Source of the DNA: DAOUTY01 sp964453665
GTDB lineage: Bacteria > Chloroflexota > Dehalococcoidia > SZUA-161
Reading direction: 5' to 3'
DNA: 17,024 nucleotides
Assembly (NCBI GenBank): GCA_964453665.1
Contig: CAYVQT010000062.1
Coordinates: 1-17,024 of the forward strand
The notes beneath the pieces were generated by a model. It was not told the DNA's origin and ran no database searches. It worked only from the letters and a program-made list of their open reading frames with translations. Of this stretch, positions 16,273 to 17,024 are shown piece after piece; position 1 is the stretch's first letter; the number at the start of each line of letters is the position of its first letter. The position numbers were made by a program, and so were the translations under genes.

Positions 16273-16908
16273 TCAGCGCACTGCGTTGTAGATAAAGGCA
16301 AAAGCCAGAATCGAGCCAAATACCGTACCGATTACCCGCAGCACTCCCCATCTCCTCCTGGAACCGGTTATGGCCAGCGCGAAAGCCAGGGGGAACGGCC
16401 CGAATATGTCGTTCACAAAGGCCCCTGGCAGGATAAGGACGCAGGATATTATATCGCATGCGAGATTAAGCGTATTCCCGCCACTCTCATCGACCTCTTC
16501 ATCTTCTTGATACTCAGGAACAACCTCCTGTTCCGCTATCCGCTTGAGGTTCAGTCTATCATATTCAAGCTTCACATATCCCTTACTCTCCAGACTTAAC
16601 CAGGCCTCCTCCAGTTCTGAGACTAAAGGCACCCTCCCCTCCTCCACGAAACCATCGCCCGACTTCCGGGCTTCCCGTTTCTGCTGCTCCTCGGATAGCT
16701 TCAGTCTCAACCCCGGCCAGTCTTCTATTGCCCCGCCCGCGTTGTTAAGCAGCCGCATGCAGGCCTCTTCTATCCAGCCCAGCCTTGGCCTGCCTATCAC
16801 TCCCATCTGCTTGCGCTCCATGTTCGCGTATGTATCACCATTTATCGCCCTGCGGCAAACTTTGTAACAGGAATAATCATAACTCACAACGCTGATACCC
16901 CACAACAT
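16273..16908 (-). CDS. Hypothetical protein with two C-terminal membrane segments
   Basis: I do not recognise this 211-residue frame. Residues about 45-145 are hydrophilic and helical, with an EAWLSLESKGYVKLEYDRL stretch like a small helical/winged domain and an acidic linker (EYQEDEEVDES). The C-terminus has two hydrophobic segments, about 150-180 (CDIISCVLILPGAFVNDIFG) and 188-210 (VIGTVFGSILAFAFIYNAV), so it is probably a membrane-anchored protein with a cytosolic N-terminal part. The start is uncertain: ATGs at 16908, 16821 and 16806 are possible, and the last has GGAGCG 6 nt upstream within the frame. A terminator at 16017-16040 fits its 3' end. No operon partner lies in the window. Confidence 0.6.
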   Translation of the reverse strand: MLWGISVVSYDYSCYKVCRRAINGDTYANMERKQMGVIGRPRLGWIEEACMRLLNNAGGAIEDWPGLRLKLSEEQQKREARKSGDGFVEEGRVPLVSELEEAWLSLESKGYVKLEYDRLNLKRIAEQEVVPEYQEDEEVDESGGNTLNLACDIISCVLILPGAFVNDIFGPFPLAFALAITGSRRRWGVLRVIGTVFGSILAFAFIYNAVR

Positions 16909-17024
16909 GATTCCGGCAGAGAAGACACGTACAGGCAGTATGGCATCCTGTGAGGATAGTCAATTATTTAGAGATCGCTGAAAAAGACGACTTTTAAGAA
17001 TTTACCCTTATCAGGCGATAAACT

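Overview
The window is a bacterial chromosome segment with about 54% G+C by eye. Its genes are ordinary housekeeping and metal-homeostasis types, and its long spacers are packed with short palindromic repeats. A ThiD2-ThiE fusion, a bacterial translin-family protein, tandem FmdB zinc ribbons, a Cys-rich ferredoxin-like protein and these palindromes together suggest an uncultured anaerobic Chloroflexota lineage such as Dehalococcoidia. That placement is inference. There is no rRNA, tRNA or single-copy marker here that I could compare. I see no phage, transposase, CRISPR array or rRNA/tRNA gene.

Layout. (1) 150-2623, plus strand: a tight operon of two tandem FmdB zinc-ribbon proteins, a ThiD2-ThiE thiamin-phosphate synthase fusion and a translin-family protein, with gaps of 15, 14 and 0 nt and a plausible promoter at 74-102. 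(2) 2624-3055: a spacer of stem-loop repeats. (3) 3119-6098, plus strand: a zinc-uptake operon, zur-znuA-znuC-znuB, with a TTGACA promoter and a Fur/Zur-type operator over the expected transcription start. (4) 6125-6964, minus strand: lgt, whose true 5' end has no ATG/GTG/TTG and lies next to a 186-bp inverted-repeat element. (5) 7332-7754: a second Fur-family regulator with its own promoter. (6) 7755-8345: repeats followed by the 3' remnant of a PIN-domain toxin gene. (7) 8731-12338, plus strand: a DEAD-box RNA helicase and the ribosome-associated GTPase TypA/BipA. (8) 12405-16908, minus strand: a multi-cluster Fe-S protein, a small GYD-domain protein framed by inverted repeats, an amidase-signature enzyme and a two-TM-segment hypothetical protein.

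How the genes fit together. The zur-znuACB operon is a self-contained zinc-starvation response: Zur represses its own promoter, ZnuA is a lipoprotein, and Lgt, encoded convergently next door, is the enzyme type that lipidates such proteins. The helicase and TypA both act on RNA or ribosomes and are often important in cold or stress. The first operon joins thiamin synthesis to a predicted RNA-binding or nuclease protein of the translin family, a pairing I do not know as an established system.

The most notable observations are the bacterial translin gene directly abutting thiE, the lgt gene apparently started from a non-canonical codon beside a MITE-like element, and a family of perfect 28-32 bp palindromes whose cores differ but stay self-complementary. 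I found no clearly new multi-gene defence or biosynthetic system.
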